Below are positions 48,821-57,567 of a stretch of 64,000 bases of DNA, in pieces. The notes beneath the pieces are model-generated. The model saw only the letters and a program-made list of their open reading frames with translations, had not been told where the DNA came from and made no database searches. Position 1 is the stretch's first letter. Every line of letters begins with the position of its first letter. Source of the DNA: PALSA-505 sp035308365 (lineage in GTDB: Bacteria > Actinomycetota > Actinomycetes > Streptosporangiales > Streptosporangiaceae); NCBI GenBank assembly GCA_035308365.1, contig DATGGU010000147.1, positions 1-64,000 of the forward strand, given 5' to 3'. A program made the translations under genes and the position numbers.

Positions 48821-49816
48821 TCACGCCTTGGTGTAGGCGGCGACGTAGGCGACGCTCATCGTGCCGCCAGAGGTCGTCGCGCTGGTGGGTGTGGTGCAGC
48901 CGCAGACGCCGTTGGGGTATCCGCCGCCCATGGCCAGGTCGAAGATGATCGACATTTTGTGGTCGAACGCGGCCTGCCAGGCCGAGGTGCCGACCTGGCT
49001 CTCGGTCACCTTGAAGTAGGCGTTCCCGTCCAGGTAGAAGGTGATCGACTCGTTGGGGGAGTTCGTCCGGTCGAGGATCATTGTGTAGACGTGGAACCCG
49101 GTCTGGCAGCCCGGGCAGGCCACCAGGCCGCTGCCGATGCCACCGGGCTCGTTGCACGGGCCGCCCGGGTAGGTGCCGCAGTGCACCGTTCCGGACAGTT
49201 CGGACAGGGCGTTGACATCTTCCATGATGTCGATCTCGCCGTTCTCCGGCCACTGGCCCGGGCCGAGCATCCAGAACGCGGGCCAGTAACCGAGCCCGCC
49301 GTTAGGGTCCGGCTGCTTGATCTTGGCGGTGACCTCCAGCTTGCCGCCCGCCGGGGCGCCGACGTTCGCCGAGGTCGTCTGCAGCCGGGCCGACGTCCAT
49401 GACGTACCGGAGCCCAGCGCGGTGATGTGCAGGTGACCATGGCCGTCGAGGTAGCCGTTGCTGGCCGAGTTCGTCATGGTCTCGATCTCGCCGGTGCCGA
49501 AGCTGGAGCCAGGCCCGACGTCGTACATCCACTTGGCGGAGTTCGGCGCGGTGTGCGCACGGCCGTTGAAGTCGTCCTTGAACTGGGTGGTCCACCCGGG
49601 AGGCGGCGGCGGCACAATGTCGCCGCGAAGACCGGCCGGGTTCTGGGCGGCCCGCGCCGCTGGGGCCGGGCGGGCACTTCCGGCGGCTGAGGCGGCTCCG
49701 GGCGCGGTCAGAATGACGGCCGGTGCGCTGAGGGCCGCCGTCGCGAGCACCCAGCGCTGCGCACCGCGTGACCCCTTCCCAGGAATTCTCCGGACACGTT
49801 GCAGAAGCCCGTTCAT
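48821..49816 (-). CDS. secreted GH16 glucanase
   Basis: A protein of 331 residues. Signal peptide ends near AASAAG (44). The GH16 sandwich (about 75-331) carries the catalytic motif ENGEIDIMED, with nucleophile Glu194, Asp196 and acid/base Glu199; substrate-binding Trp are in GYWPAFWMLGPGQWP. Four to five Cys in NALSELSGTVHCGTYPGGPC and CPGC suggest disulphides. It is probably an endo-beta-1,3(4)-glucanase acting on fungal or plant walls. ATG 49816 is chosen over one at 49888 because it gives a normal signal peptide. Confidence 0.9.
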   Translation of the reverse strand: MNGLLQRVRRIPGKGSRGAQRWVLATAALSAPAVILTAPGAASAAGSARPAPAARAAQNPAGLRGDIVPPPPPGWTTQFKDDFNGRAHTAPNSAKWMYDVGPGSSFGTGEIETMTNSASNGYLDGHGHLHITALGSGTSWTSARLQTTSANVGAPAGGKLEVTAKIKQPDPNGGLGYWPAFWMLGPGQWPENGEIDIMEDVNALSELSGTVHCGTYPGGPCNEPGGIGSGLVACPGCQTGFHVYTMILDRTNSPNESITFYLDGNAYFKVTESQVGTSAWQAAFDHKMSIIFDLAMGGGYPNGVCGCTTPTSATTSGGTMSVAYVAAYTKA

Positions 49817-49839
49817 CGCAGTCACCGCCGTTCGGCAGA

Positions 49840-49861
49840 ATTGTAAAGAAACCTTTCCAAT
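49840..49861. promoter_or_regulatory. operator-like dyad upstream of the GH16 gene
   Basis: attgtaaag (49840-49848) and ctttccaat (49853-49861) pair at 8 of 9 positions around aaac. Like the element before the chitinase gene, it contains AAGAAAC followed by TTTC. It is 24 bases from the GH16 start. Confidence 0.45.
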
Positions 49862-49983
49862 AGGCCACGACTGTAGTCGCTGAGCCACGCGGGGTCCATG
49901 AACACGGGGTAAATATCACCTGCCGGCCGGGCGGGCGGGGCGATGGTTTTCCCGGCCGGGCCGGGTGGTGATGCCGCTGGACC

Positions 49984-50400
49984 TCAGGCCTGGTGGACGG
50001 TGCGCCTCGGGCCGGTGGACGGGCCATCGTGGCCGAACGGGCGGCTGGCCAGATTCCAGCTCCACGAGATGACCGGAGTGATCTTCATGTACTGCGCGGG
50101 ACCGGACTGGCCCTGGCGCTCGACCAGCTCGGCCGTGCCGTAAACCCGCAGGAAGCGCGGCGTCCACGGGTCGGTGGACACCAGGTCGTCGACGACGAGT
50201 GCGACCTTCTCGTTTCCGGCCTGGACGTTGCGGAACTTGCGGGTCTTGGCCGGATCGATCCCGCCGACGTAGAAGTGTGTCCCGTCGAACTCGAACCCGA
50301 CCGGCACCACGTCCGGCTGGCCGTCCCCGCCGACGGTCGCGATCCGGGCGAGCTGCTGCGACTTCAGATAGGCGATCTCTTCCTCGGTGAATGCCACCAT
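49984..50400 (-). CDS. PPOX-class F420-dependent oxidoreductase
   Basis: A split-barrel flavin or deazaflavin enzyme of 138 residues, of the pyridoxamine-phosphate-oxidase-like superfamily. FTEEEIAYLKSQQLARIATV opens the domain, then GQPDVVPVGFEFDGTHFYVG and PAKTRKFRNVQAGNEKVALV. Close relatives use F420H2 to reduce quinones, biliverdin or menaquinone-like compounds. The C-terminal residues SWSWNLASRPF are typical. Monocistronic. Start ATG 50400 with AGGAGG upstream (minus strand). Confidence 0.88.
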   Translation of the reverse strand: MVAFTEEEIAYLKSQQLARIATVGGDGQPDVVPVGFEFDGTHFYVGGIDPAKTRKFRNVQAGNEKVALVVDDLVSTDPWTPRFLRVYGTAELVERQGQSGPAQYMKITPVISWSWNLASRPFGHDGPSTGPRRTVHQA

Positions 50401-50570
50401 TCCTCCTGGGATAAGCCGAGTGTGCCCCGGAGTAGATTCTTGCCTGCCGCCACGCCGCGATCCATTGCCGCCCGGTATTCACGAACCTGGGTAACAGGTC
50501 TTCTTGGCTGATCGCCCCGCACTTATGCTGGCCGCGAGAAGGGGCGGGGCCGGGGTCGACGACAGGAGCA

Positions 50571-53500
50571 ATGGTGACTTCCGAGAACGAGGGTGGGGGC
50601 CGTCCGGCGGCGTTGCGGGAGGTGGCCGGCTGGTTGGCCCGGGAGGCCGCCGATGGCCAGGCGCTGGTGGTCACCGGCAGCCCGGGAGTGGGTAAGTCTG
50701 CCTTGCTTGCCCAGGTTGAGGTTACGGCCGGGTGCGTCGTGGACGCGCGAGGGAAGACGGCGCTCGACGTGGCGGTGGAGGTGGCCAGGGGGGCGTCGGC
50801 CACGTTGCCGGACTACCTGTGGGACGTGGAGCCAAGTGTGCGCGCCGCGTTGGCCGAGCAGGGCATCCGGCGGTTCGATGTGATCATCGACGGGCTGGAC
50901 GAGGCGGCGCCGGGCGAGGCCAGGGAGATCGTCAGCGCGATTGTGCTGCCGCTGCTCCAGCCGTCCGATGAGGCCGGCGTGCGGGTGGTCGTGGGGACGG
51001 CGCGCAGCGACGCGGAGGGTGACCTGCTCGCGGGCCTCGGCGAAGCCACGCTGGTCGTCGACCTGGACGAGCCTGAGTTCTCCGGCGAAGGGGACCTGAC
51101 GGCCTGCGCGCGGGAGCAACTGCGACTCGCGAGGGGGCACGCCGGCGAGCACGACGAGGCGCTCGCCCGCCGCATCGCGGCCGCGTCCGGCCACAGCTTC
51201 CTGGTGGCGGGGCTGGTCGCGTGGACGCATGGGCTTTACGGTACGGAGGGGCCCGGCCCGGCGGCCACGATGACGGCGGCCGGGGCGATGCGCGAACACC
51301 TCGGCCATGTCGACGGCGTCGCAGACGTGAGCGCCGAGGCGCTCCTGACGGCGCTGGCCTTTGCCGAGGCGCCGGGGATGCCGCTGGAACTCTGGCCGGC
51401 GGCGGTGCAGGCCATCGACGGTGGCCGGGTAACGGCCGGCGAGCTGGCGCGGTTCGCGCGCTCGCCGGGGGTGCGCGTGCTGGTGGAAGGCGGCGAGGAC
51501 GCGCAGTTCCGGCTGGCTCATCAGGCGTTCGCGGATGCGCTGCGGGAGAGCCGGGCGCGGTTCGCGATGCCGCAGGATGACGAACGGGCGCTCATGCAGG
51601 CCTTCACGGCCATCGGGCAGCAGCGGGGATGGGGGCAGGCGCCGGGGTACCTGCTGCGGTCGCTGTCGGCACATGCCGCCCGGGCCGGGCTGATCGACGA
51701 GTTGCTGGCCGACGACGGTTATCTGCTGCACGCGGACCTGCGGCGGCTGATCCCGGTGGCCGAGGACGCCGGATCGGAGGTCGGCAACCGGCGGGCCACC
51801 TTGCTGCGGGAGACGCCCTGGGCCATCCCGGCGGACGCGCCAACCCGCACGGCGCTGTTCAGCGTCACCGCGTCGCTGGAGAACCTGGGCCGCAGCTTCA
51901 GCTTCAGCGATGAACCGGCACCGTACCGGGCGACCTGGGCGTCCGTGCTGCCCCGGACCGAGCGGGCCACGCTGGAGGGGCACACCGGCGCCGTCCACGC
52001 GGTCTGTGCCTTCAGGCAGAACGAGAAGACGTTTCTCGCCACCGGCAGCGACGACAAGACGGCCCGGATCTGGAACCCGGGTACCGGCGCTCTGCTCGGC
52101 ACCCTGGAGGGGCACACGGACTGGGTCTACGCGGTGTGCGCGTTCACCAGGGACGGGCAGACGCTGCTCGCCACCGGCGGCGACGACGCCACCGTACGGA
52201 TCTGGGACCCGGCCACCCGCACCGAACTGGCCGTCCTGGAGGGACATGCCGGCGCGGTCCACTCGGTGTGCGCATTCATCAGTGCGGGCCGCCCGCTGCT
52301 GGCCAGCGCCGGCGACGAGAACGTGGTCCGGATCTGGGACCCGGCCACCGGCACTCAAGTGGGCACCCTGGAGGGGCACACCGAGTGGGTCAACGCGGTG
52401 TGTGCCTTCCGGTACCACGGCCGCACCCTGCTCGCCACCGGCAGCGACGACGGCACCGTCCGGGTCTGGAACCCCGCCACCGGCGAGCTGCGGCTGACCG
52501 CCACGGGGCACACCGGAGCGGTCAACGCGGTGTGCGCGTTCGAGCATGAGGGCGTCATCCTGCTGGCCAGCGGCAGCGACGACACGGTCGTGCGGGTCTG
52601 GGAGCCGGGCTCCGGCGCGGAGCTCGCCTCGCTGGAGGGCCACACCAACTGGATCAACACGATCTGTGTCTTCCACGAGGACGGGTTTACCAAGATCGTC
52701 ACCGGCAGCGACGACCACACGGTCCGGATCTGGGACCTGACCACCGGCACCCAGCAGGCGATGGTGGAGGGCCACACCGGCGCGGTGTTCGCCACCTGCG
52801 TCCTGCACCACGACGGCGAGACCCTGCTGGCCAGCGGCGGGGACGACGAAACGGTGCGGATCTGGCACCCACCGTCCAGCGACCAGCAGGCCGCGCCGAA
52901 ACGGCACACCGACTGGGTCAACGCGGTGTGCGTCTTCCACACCAGACGCGGCCGCAGGCTGCTGGCCAGCGGCGGCGACGAGAACCTGATCCGGATCTGG
53001 GATCCGGCCACCAATGTCGAGTGGCTCACGCTGGAGGGCCACGGCGACTGGGTGCACGCCATCTGCTCCTTCGGCTTCGACGACCGCACATTCCTGGCCA
53101 CCGGCAGCGACGACCACACCGTGCGGATCTGGAACCCGGCTGCCAAACGGCTGCGCGCCACCCTGCGCGGCCACAGCAGCGCGGTCAACGCGGTGTGCGC
53201 CCTCACCCACGCCGGGAAGACCCTGGTGGCCAGCGGCGGCGATGACCGCACGATCCGGATCTGGAACGCGGTCAACAACCGGCAGGAGGCCGTCCTGCGC
53301 GGTCACGACGGCTCGGTCCTGGCGCTGTGCGCGTTCGAGCAGGACGCCAGAACCCTGCTGGCCAGCGGCGGCCACGACCGCACGGTCCGGACCTGGGACC
53401 TGGCCGATGGCAGCCAGCGGGCGGTCCTGGAAGGTCACACCGGGCTGGTGCTCGCGGTCTGCGCCTTCGGCCACGACGGCGACACCCTGCTGGCCAGCGG

Positions 53501-53804
53501 CGGGGATGACGGCATGGTGCGGATCTGGGACCCGGCCACCGGCGCGGAGCGGGCCACCCTGGCCGGCCATACGGACTGGGTGCACGCGGTCTGTGCCTTC
53601 ACCCACGGCGGCCAGACACTGCTGGCCAGCGGCGGCAGCGACGACACGGTGCGGATCTGGGACCCGGCCAGCCAGGCGCCGCTGCTGGTCATCCCGGTCC
53701 ACCACCAGGCGAAGTCGCTCGCCTATTCGTCCGGCACGCTCGTCGTCGCGCTGACCGAAGGCGTCCTGACCCTGGATCTGAGCCCCAGCATCAGCGACTG
53801 GTGA
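50571..53804 (+). CDS. STAND NTPase with about 14 WD40 repeats
   Basis: A protein of 1077 residues. NACHT/AAA-type NTPase: Walker A VTGSPGVGKSALL (34-46), Walker B RFDVIIDGLDEAAPG (101-115), an arm region to about 460. From 463 on there are 13 complete 44-residue WD40 repeats, each close to GHT-x-W/A-V-x-A-V-C-A-F ... G-D-D-x-T-V-R-I-W-D-P, and a degenerate fourteenth, consistent with two seven-bladed propellers. No effector domain precedes the NTPase (only about 13 residues). ATG 50571 with AGGAG. It is expected to be a sensor that oligomerises on ligand binding, like Apaf-1. Confidence 0.9.
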   Translation: MVTSENEGGGRPAALREVAGWLAREAADGQALVVTGSPGVGKSALLAQVEVTAGCVVDARGKTALDVAVEVARGASATLPDYLWDVEPSVRAALAEQGIRRFDVIIDGLDEAAPGEAREIVSAIVLPLLQPSDEAGVRVVVGTARSDAEGDLLAGLGEATLVVDLDEPEFSGEGDLTACAREQLRLARGHAGEHDEALARRIAAASGHSFLVAGLVAWTHGLYGTEGPGPAATMTAAGAMREHLGHVDGVADVSAEALLTALAFAEAPGMPLELWPAAVQAIDGGRVTAGELARFARSPGVRVLVEGGEDAQFRLAHQAFADALRESRARFAMPQDDERALMQAFTAIGQQRGWGQAPGYLLRSLSAHAARAGLIDELLADDGYLLHADLRRLIPVAEDAGSEVGNRRATLLRETPWAIPADAPTRTALFSVTASLENLGRSFSFSDEPAPYRATWASVLPRTERATLEGHTGAVHAVCAFRQNEKTFLATGSDDKTARIWNPGTGALLGTLEGHTDWVYAVCAFTRDGQTLLATGGDDATVRIWDPATRTELAVLEGHAGAVHSVCAFISAGRPLLASAGDENVVRIWDPATGTQVGTLEGHTEWVNAVCAFRYHGRTLLATGSDDGTVRVWNPATGELRLTATGHTGAVNAVCAFEHEGVILLASGSDDTVVRVWEPGSGAELASLEGHTNWINTICVFHEDGFTKIVTGSDDHTVRIWDLTTGTQQAMVEGHTGAVFATCVLHHDGETLLASGGDDETVRIWHPPSSDQQAAPKRHTDWVNAVCVFHTRRGRRLLASGGDENLIRIWDPATNVEWLTLEGHGDWVHAICSFGFDDRTFLATGSDDHTVRIWNPAAKRLRATLRGHSSAVNAVCALTHAGKTLVASGGDDRTIRIWNAVNNRQEAVLRGHDGSVLALCAFEQDARTLLASGGHDRTVRTWDLADGSQRAVLEGHTGLVLAVCAFGHDGDTLLASGGDDGMVRIWDPATGAERATLAGHTDWVHAVCAFTHGGQTLLASGGSDDTVRIWDPASQAPLLVIPVHHQAKSLAYSSGTLVVALTEGVLTLDLSPSISDW

Positions 53805-53896
53805 CTCCAGCACCGGCACCGCCGTGCAACGAATCGGGGCACCGGCGAGTCCAGGTAGTGAGAGGTTGGCAGCTCACCGACTGCGCCTTGCTATGT

Positions 53897-53987
53897 GGCT
53901 GGAATACCGCCTTACGGCAGCGCTTCATGGCCGGAATACCGGCCTACGGCAGCGCTCTACTGGCCGGATTCCGCCCTACGGCAGCGC
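53897..53987. repeat. three tandem copies of a 26-33-bp unit at the end of rnhA
   Basis: Units 53897-53928, 53929-53961 and 53962-53987 share ggccggaataccgcctacgg followed by cagcgc. The rnhA stop (53944-53946) lies within the second unit, so the last codons (GRNPASRALP) are made of repeat sequence. Confidence 0.75.
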
Positions 53988-54426
53988 GCGCCCCCTGGCA
54001 GGCCAGCTCGTCGGCCCGTTCGTTCTCCGGGTGGCCGGCGTGGCCCTTGACCCAGAACCACTGCACCTCATGGCGCTGCGCCGCGGCGTCGAGCCGGGTC
54101 CACAGGTCGACGTTCTTGACCGGCTGCCGCTGCGAGGTCCGCCAGCCGTTGCGCTTCCAGCCGGGCACCCACTCGGTGATGCCCCGGCGCAGGTACTGGC
54201 TGTCGGTATACAGGTGCACCACGGACGGCCTGGTCAGGCTCTCCAGGCCCTGGATGGCGGCCATGATCTCCATTCGGTTGTTGGTCGTGACCGGCTCACT
54301 GCCGTGCAGCTCCCGCTCGTGACCGCCGTACCGCAGGATCACGCCCCACCCGCCCGGCCCGGGATTGCTGAGGCAGGCGCCGTCCGTGAAGATCTCCACG
54401 ACCCTGGGCTTATCGTGCTGCCGCAT
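53944..54426 (-). CDS. rnhA: ribonuclease HI
   Basis: A ribonuclease HI of 160 residues that cleaves the RNA strand of RNA-DNA hybrids. Catalytic acids are Asp15 (FTDGACLSNPGPGGWG), Glu53 (NNRMEIMAAIQGLE), Asp75 (LYTDSQYL) and Asp139 (ENERADELA), with the flexible-loop His129 in KGHAGHPENE. The handle region WKRNGWRTSQRQPVKNVDLW is complete. Length is normal. The start overlaps the end of the monooxygenase gene by 17 bases (54410-54426), so it is transcribed behind it. The last 10 residues come from a repeat unit and differ from typical ends. Confidence 0.95.
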   Translation of the reverse strand: MRQHDKPRVVEIFTDGACLSNPGPGGWGVILRYGGHERELHGSEPVTTNNRMEIMAAIQGLESLTRPSVVHLYTDSQYLRRGITEWVPGWKRNGWRTSQRQPVKNVDLWTRLDAAAQRHEVQWFWVKGHAGHPENERADELACQGARAAVGRNPASRALP

Positions 54427-55918
54427 TGGCGCCTGCCGGGCTGTGGGTGTCTTCGCCGGGCACGCGCTTACCGAAGGACATGCTCCTGGTGACCTTGCCG
54501 AACCGCATGCTGATCAGGTCGATCATGTAGTTCTGCGGCAGCCGCCACGGCGGCCGCTCACCCTGTTTCGGCAGGACGGCGCTGGCCCGCTGGACATAGC
54601 CGGAGGTCAGATCCAGGATCGGGCGGGTGCTCGCGGCGGTGCCGGGGTCCAGGCGTGGCATCGAGCGAGTGTATCCGTGGCGGTCCATGTGGTTCAGCAG
54701 GCGGCACACATGGCGCGCGGTCAGGTCGGCCCGCAGCGTCCACGAGGCGTTGATGTAGCCGACACAGATGGCCATGTTGGGCACGCCGCTGAGCAGGCAT
54801 CCCCGGTAGACGAACCGGTCGGCCGGGTCGGCCTGCTCACCGTCCACCGTCAGTCTTATGCCGCCGCACATGAGAAGCCGCAGGCCGGTGGCCGACACGA
54901 TGATGTCGGCTTCGAGTTCGCGGCCCGATTCGAGCCGGACGCTGCGGGAGCCGATGGCGGCGATCCGGCCGGTGGCGATCGACACCCGGCCCGATTTGAT
55001 CGCCTTGAACAGGTCGCCGCCCGGCACCACGCACAGCCGCTGGTCCCAGGGGTTGTAGCGCGGGGCGAAATCGGTGTCGACCGGGTAGCCGTCCGGAAGC
55101 TGGTGCTCGACGCCGAACCGGATCAGCCGCTTGGCCTTGTCCGGCCAGCGCTGGCAGAACTCGTAGAACGCCATGCCCAGCGTCGCGTTCTTCCACCGGG
55201 TCAGCCGGAACGCGGCTCGCTCGGGCAGGTATTTGCGCAGCACGACGGCGATCGGGTCGGTGGCCGGCAGCGACACGACGTAGCTGGGTGAGCGCTGCAC
55301 CATCGTGATGTGCGCGGCATCCTGGGCCATCGCCGGGACCAGGGTCACGGCGGTGGCGCCGCTGCCGATCACCACCACGCGCTTGCCCCGGTAGTCGAGG
55401 TCTTCGGGCCACTGCTGCGGGTCGATCAGCGTCCCGGCGAACCGGTCGAGACCGGGCCACTGCGGCTGGTAGCCGCCGTGGTAGCTGTAGTAGCCGCAGC
55501 ACAGGAAGAGAAATCCGCAGGTGTAGCCGGTTGTCTCGTCGCTCCCGGCGATGGCCACCTCGACCGTCCACCGGGACTGCGCGGACGACCAGGAGGCGGC
55601 GACCACCCGGTGGCCGTAGCGGATCTGGCGCTCGACCCCGGACTCGGCCGCGGTCTCCTTGATGTAGCCCAGGATGGCGGACCCGGCGGCCAGCGTCCTG
55701 GTCCCCTTCCACGGCCGGAACGGGTAGCTGAGGGTGAACATGTCGGAGTCGGCGCGCACGCCCGGGTAGCGGTAGAGATCCCAGGTGCCGCCGATCGCGT
55801 CCCGCGCCTCGAAGATCGCATACGTCTTGCCCGGGCACATGGTCTGCAGGCGGCAGGCCGCGCCCACGCCGGACAGCCCGGCACCCACGATGAGAACGTC
55901 AAAGTGCTCGGTCGGCAT
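54410..55918 (-). CDS. EthA-like flavin Baeyer-Villiger monooxygenase
   Basis: A flavoenzyme of 502 residues, clearly related to Mycobacterium tuberculosis EthA. FAD loop: LIVGAGLSGVGAACRL (residues 8-23). GGTWDLYRYPGVRADSDM and RPWKG follow. NADPH loop: VVIGSGATAVTLVPAMA. The region PRYNPWDQRLCVVPGGDLF and PNMAICVGYINASWTLRADL match EthA strongly. EthA oxidises ketones and activates thioamide drugs. ATG 55918 has GGAG 6 bases upstream. It precedes rnhA (17-base overlap). A TetR gene lies 205 bases upstream on the same strand, not divergent as for ethA-ethR. Confidence 0.9.
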   Translation of the reverse strand: MPTEHFDVLIVGAGLSGVGAACRLQTMCPGKTYAIFEARDAIGGTWDLYRYPGVRADSDMFTLSYPFRPWKGTRTLAAGSAILGYIKETAAESGVERQIRYGHRVVAASWSSAQSRWTVEVAIAGSDETTGYTCGFLFLCCGYYSYHGGYQPQWPGLDRFAGTLIDPQQWPEDLDYRGKRVVVIGSGATAVTLVPAMAQDAAHITMVQRSPSYVVSLPATDPIAVVLRKYLPERAAFRLTRWKNATLGMAFYEFCQRWPDKAKRLIRFGVEHQLPDGYPVDTDFAPRYNPWDQRLCVVPGGDLFKAIKSGRVSIATGRIAAIGSRSVRLESGRELEADIIVSATGLRLLMCGGIRLTVDGEQADPADRFVYRGCLLSGVPNMAICVGYINASWTLRADLTARHVCRLLNHMDRHGYTRSMPRLDPGTAASTRPILDLTSGYVQRASAVLPKQGERPPWRLPQNYMIDLISMRFGKVTRSMSFGKRVPGEDTHSPAGANAAAR

Positions 55919-56123
55919 GATCACTCCGTTACGGCGGCCGGTCGGCTTCTGAGGCCATGGTCGCCGAAGAAGCGGCAAAACGCACGAGGCCGGGTGAAGT
56001 GGCATACGGCCGGCCCTGATGCGGAGCCGTTGGCGGACCACGGCACAGCGACTGCGGGCAGGCCACCCGGCGCCGGTCAGCGCCTGCGGTTCCGGCGGCT
56101 GCGCGGCCCGGGCCGGAGTCGCC

Positions 56124-56840
56124 CTATCTGGGGGCGATGCCGCGCAGAACCGTCTGCGCGATCTGGCGGGAGAAGCCGGGCGGAGCGGTGAGCTGGACAC
56201 CAGGCGGGCTGAACATGACCCGGGGCAGAACCTGGCCGTGCAGGGCACCGACGATCAGCTTGACGGCCGCGTCCACGTCGGCCCCGCCGTCGATGCGGCC
56301 CAGCCGCTGCTCGGCCGCCAGGTACCGGGCGAGCAACTGCGGCAGCCCCCGGCCGTCTTCGCTGGTCTGGGAGGTGTCCTGCCCCGCATCCGGGCCGGCG
56401 GTCTCGTCCTCGCCGCCGGCCTCGGCGGCCACTGCGAAGGCCGCGTGGCCACCCACCATCGCGTGGAACTGGGTCAGCACCTTCGGCTGGGACAGCAGGC
56501 CGGCGAAGGCCGGGGTGACCCGGGCCAGTACCGCCATGCCCCGGTCGATGAACAGCTCCAGGTTCCCCGCCACCGTGCCGGTCCCCGGCTCCGGCATCGG
56601 CGGCATGCCGGACATGACCGTGCCGACGTGCACCAGCAACGCGTGGGCGAGCAGGTCTTCCTTGTCGGCGAAGTAGTTGTACAGCACGCCGTCGGCGACC
56701 TGGGCTTCCCTGGCGATGTCGCGGACCGCCAGCCCGGCGCTGCCCCGCTCACCGATCAGCCGCGCGGCGGTGGCGATCAGGTGCTCGCGCAGGTCCTGAC
56801 CGTCACCGTCGCGCAGTACGGCAGGTCTCCTAGGTGACAT
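56124..56840 (-). CDS. TetR family regulator, third gene of an ABC operon
   Basis: A regulator of 238 residues. Helix-turn-helix: LIATAARLIGERGSAGLAVR then DIAREAQVADGVLYNYFADK and EDLLAHALL. Its start overlaps the ABC permease stop by 11 bases (56830-56840), so it is produced with the transporter and can provide feedback. It may bind the long dyad at 58424-58467 in front of the operon. Ligand unknown; a substrate of the ABC transporter or of the EthA-like enzyme is plausible. Confidence 0.9.
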   Translation of the reverse strand: MSPRRPAVLRDGDGQDLREHLIATAARLIGERGSAGLAVRDIAREAQVADGVLYNYFADKEDLLAHALLVHVGTVMSGMPPMPEPGTGTVAGNLELFIDRGMAVLARVTPAFAGLLSQPKVLTQFHAMVGGHAAFAVAAEAGGEDETAGPDAGQDTSQTSEDGRGLPQLLARYLAAEQRLGRIDGGADVDAAVKLIVGALHGQVLPRVMFSPPGVQLTAPPGFSRQIAQTVLRGIAPR

Positions 56841-57567
56841 CGCGGTTGAGTGTAATCACAACCGCAGCGGTGGCGAAGACGACGGCATAGGCCAGCAGCA
56901 CCAGGCCGCCGCCCCACTGCGGGAGCAGCCGGAGGCTTCCGGCCATGTTGGCCTGGTCCAGGGCCTCGCTGGCGTAGAACGGCAGCCAGCGGGCCAGCCC
57001 CGAGCCGATGAGCTGCCCGGCGATGCCCTCGATCAGCGCGACCCAGGCGAGCGCGGCGGCGACGGCAGCGGCCAGGTTGCGGATCAGCGCCCCAACCCCG
57101 GTGCCGATGACGGCGAAGGCCAGGTTGGCGGCGATCCCGCCACCCAGGGTCCGCCAGTTGGCCGGGGTGAACATGTGGAAGCTGTCCCCCTTGATGGCCC
57201 ACCAGGCGGCCGTGGTGGCCAGCGCCACCAGGGTGGAAACCAGCCCGGCGGCGGCACCGGCCAGGCCGTAGACGATCAGCTTGGCGGCCAGCACCCGGCT
57301 GCGCCTGGGCGTGTCGAGGTAGGTGTCGGTGATGGTGCGGTGCCGGTACTCACCGGCCACCGCGACTATGCCGAAGACGAGCGTGAGCAGCGCGGCGAGC
57401 CCGGCGTGCGCGAGAGCCTTGCTCTGGGTGGCCGGATCGTGCAGGTTCGCGCCGGACTGGACCAGGCCGGAGATGCCTGCCACGACGATCAGCGGCCCCA
57501 CCGCGAGCAGCAGCCACGGGCTGCGGATGGTGGTGAGCTTGCGCAGCTCGCTATGCACGGGCAGCAC
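56830..57567 (-). CDS. ABC transporter permease (ABC-2 family)
   Basis: A membrane protein of 245 residues with six segments, starting VHSELRKLTTIRSPWLLLAV, as in many ABC-2 permeases of the bacitracin/nodulation type. EYRHRTITDTYLDTPRRSRV is the conserved cytoplasmic loop that couples to the ATPase. Its start overlaps the ATPase stop by 17 bases and its stop overlaps the TetR start. With the ATPase it should form a homodimeric exporter. Confidence 0.87.
   Translation of the reverse strand: MLPVHSELRKLTTIRSPWLLLAVGPLIVVAGISGLVQSGANLHDPATQSKALAHAGLAALLTLVFGIVAVAGEYRHRTITDTYLDTPRRSRVLAAKLIVYGLAGAAAGLVSTLVALATTAAWWAIKGDSFHMFTPANWRTLGGGIAANLAFAVIGTGVGALIRNLAAAVAAALAWVALIEGIAGQLIGSGLARWLPFYASEALDQANMAGSLRLLPQWGGGLVLLAYAVVFATAAVVITLNRDVT

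Noticed and set aside
50523..53819. 1098-codon open frame opposite the WD40 gene
   Set aside because: Its apparent repeats mirror the WD40 repeats of the opposite strand; no ribosome site or family.
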